Positions 5,015-5,338 of a DNA stretch of 5,338 bases are shown here, one piece after another; position 1 is the first letter of the stretch, and each line of letters starts with the position of its first letter. Location: the NCBI GenBank assembly GCA_003168295.1, contig PMST01000588.1, positions 1,945 through 7,282 of the forward strand. The letters run 5' to 3'. This DNA comes from Actinomycetota bacterium (GTDB lineage Bacteria; Actinomycetota; Actinomycetes; Streptosporangiales; Streptosporangiaceae). Under the pieces are notes generated by a model. That model was not told the origin of the DNA. It saw only the letters and a program-made list of their open reading frames with translations, and did not search any database. Made by a program: the position numbers and the translations under genes.

Positions 5015-5036
5015 TCTGGCTAGGTGTCCGGCCAGA
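5015..5036 (-). terminator. Hairpin in the spacer after the sugar kinase gene, possible terminator
   Basis: TCTGGC (5015-5020) and GCCAGA (5031-5036) are exact inverted repeats, and the loop adds a GG/CC pairing. On the minus strand this hairpin lies about 25 bases after the kinase stop. No T-run follows, which is common in high-GC actinomycetes but leaves the call weak. It could equally be a protein-binding site in the promoter region of the CHAD gene. Confidence 0.35.
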
Positions 5037-5060
5037 CGCGGGCTGGGCCTAGCGGCTACT

Positions 5061-5338
5061 TTACGCGACGGGCCAGGTCAGGCCGGTGACCGCCCGGACG
5101 TCCGCGGGGTGCGGCATTCCGGCCTGGGCGCCCGGGCGGGTGGCGGCGGTGGCGCCGGACGACGCGGCGGCGCGCACCGCCTCGGCGGCCGGGACGCCGG
5201 CCGCGAGGGTGACCGCGAGCGCGCCGACGAAGGTATCGCCGGCTCCGACCGTATCGACCGCCTCGACCTCGAACGCCTCGATGGTCAGCGGGTCACCGTC
5301 CGGGCCGGCCAGGGCGGCGCCGTGCGCGCCCGCGGTGA
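5061..5338 (-). CDS. Ribokinase/PfkB-family sugar kinase, C-terminal part
   Basis: The frame is open from the right edge, so the N-terminal two thirds lie outside the window; about 92 residues are visible, ending at TAA 5063-5061. The family signature VDTVGAGDTFVGALAV is intact, with the anion-hole GAGD motif and its catalytic Asp. It is preceded by a strand typical of the lid side (AGAHGAALAGPDG) and followed by the adenine-side helices (AAEAVRAAASSGATAATRPG). The spacing from GAGD to the end fits ribokinase-like enzymes, which use ATP to phosphorylate a sugar or nucleoside hydroxyl in the cytoplasm. Ribose is plausible but the substrate cannot be fixed from this end. GC3 bias is very strong, as in the native-looking genes here. 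Confidence 0.92.
   Translation of the reverse strand, partial: TAGAHGAALAGPDGDPLTIEAFEVEAVDTVGAGDTFVGALAVTLAAGVPAAEAVRAAASSGATAATRPGAQAGMPHPADVRAVTGLTWPVA

Overview
The window is GC-rich DNA with a strong preference for G or C in third codon positions, GTG starts, a probable leaderless promoter and typical actinobacterial protein families. It therefore looks like a chromosomal segment of a high-GC actinomycete. No closer taxon can be read from the sequence.

Layout, left to right. (1) 1-549, plus strand: the 3' part of a gene fusing a pterin-4a-carbinolamine dehydratase-like tail to a VOC (glyoxalase/bleomycin-resistance fold) domain. (2) 546-2422, minus strand: a compact toxin-antitoxin stretch. 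Reading in the direction of transcription it holds vapB-vapC (2287 to 1641), a 240-bp spacer with a gene remnant, then mntA-hepT (1399 to 546), whose antitoxin carries an N-terminal DNA-binding domain. Each pair overlaps by GTGA and each is preceded by a palindromic, AT-richer probable operator. A shred of a second vapB lies at 2373-2411. Codon use here is less GC3-biased than in the flanking genes, which suggests acquired DNA. (3) 2423-4917, minus strand: a two-gene operon, a CHAD protein with a degenerate CYTH-like N-terminal half followed by a small ParA/MinD-type ATPase, joined by an ATGA overlap. Its upstream region carries direct repeats of 11-bp period that resemble the PHO box of Streptomyces PhoP. 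(4) 5061-5338, minus strand: the C-terminal part of a ribokinase/PfkB-family sugar kinase that runs off the right edge.

The most interesting reading is the CHAD-ParA pair. CHAD domains bind inorganic polyphosphate, ParA-type ATPases position cargo on the nucleoid, and the upstream repeats look like a phosphate-starvation control site. Together they suggest a phosphate-regulated system for placing or partitioning polyphosphate granules. The domain assignments and the repeats are visible in the sequence. The joint function is inference.
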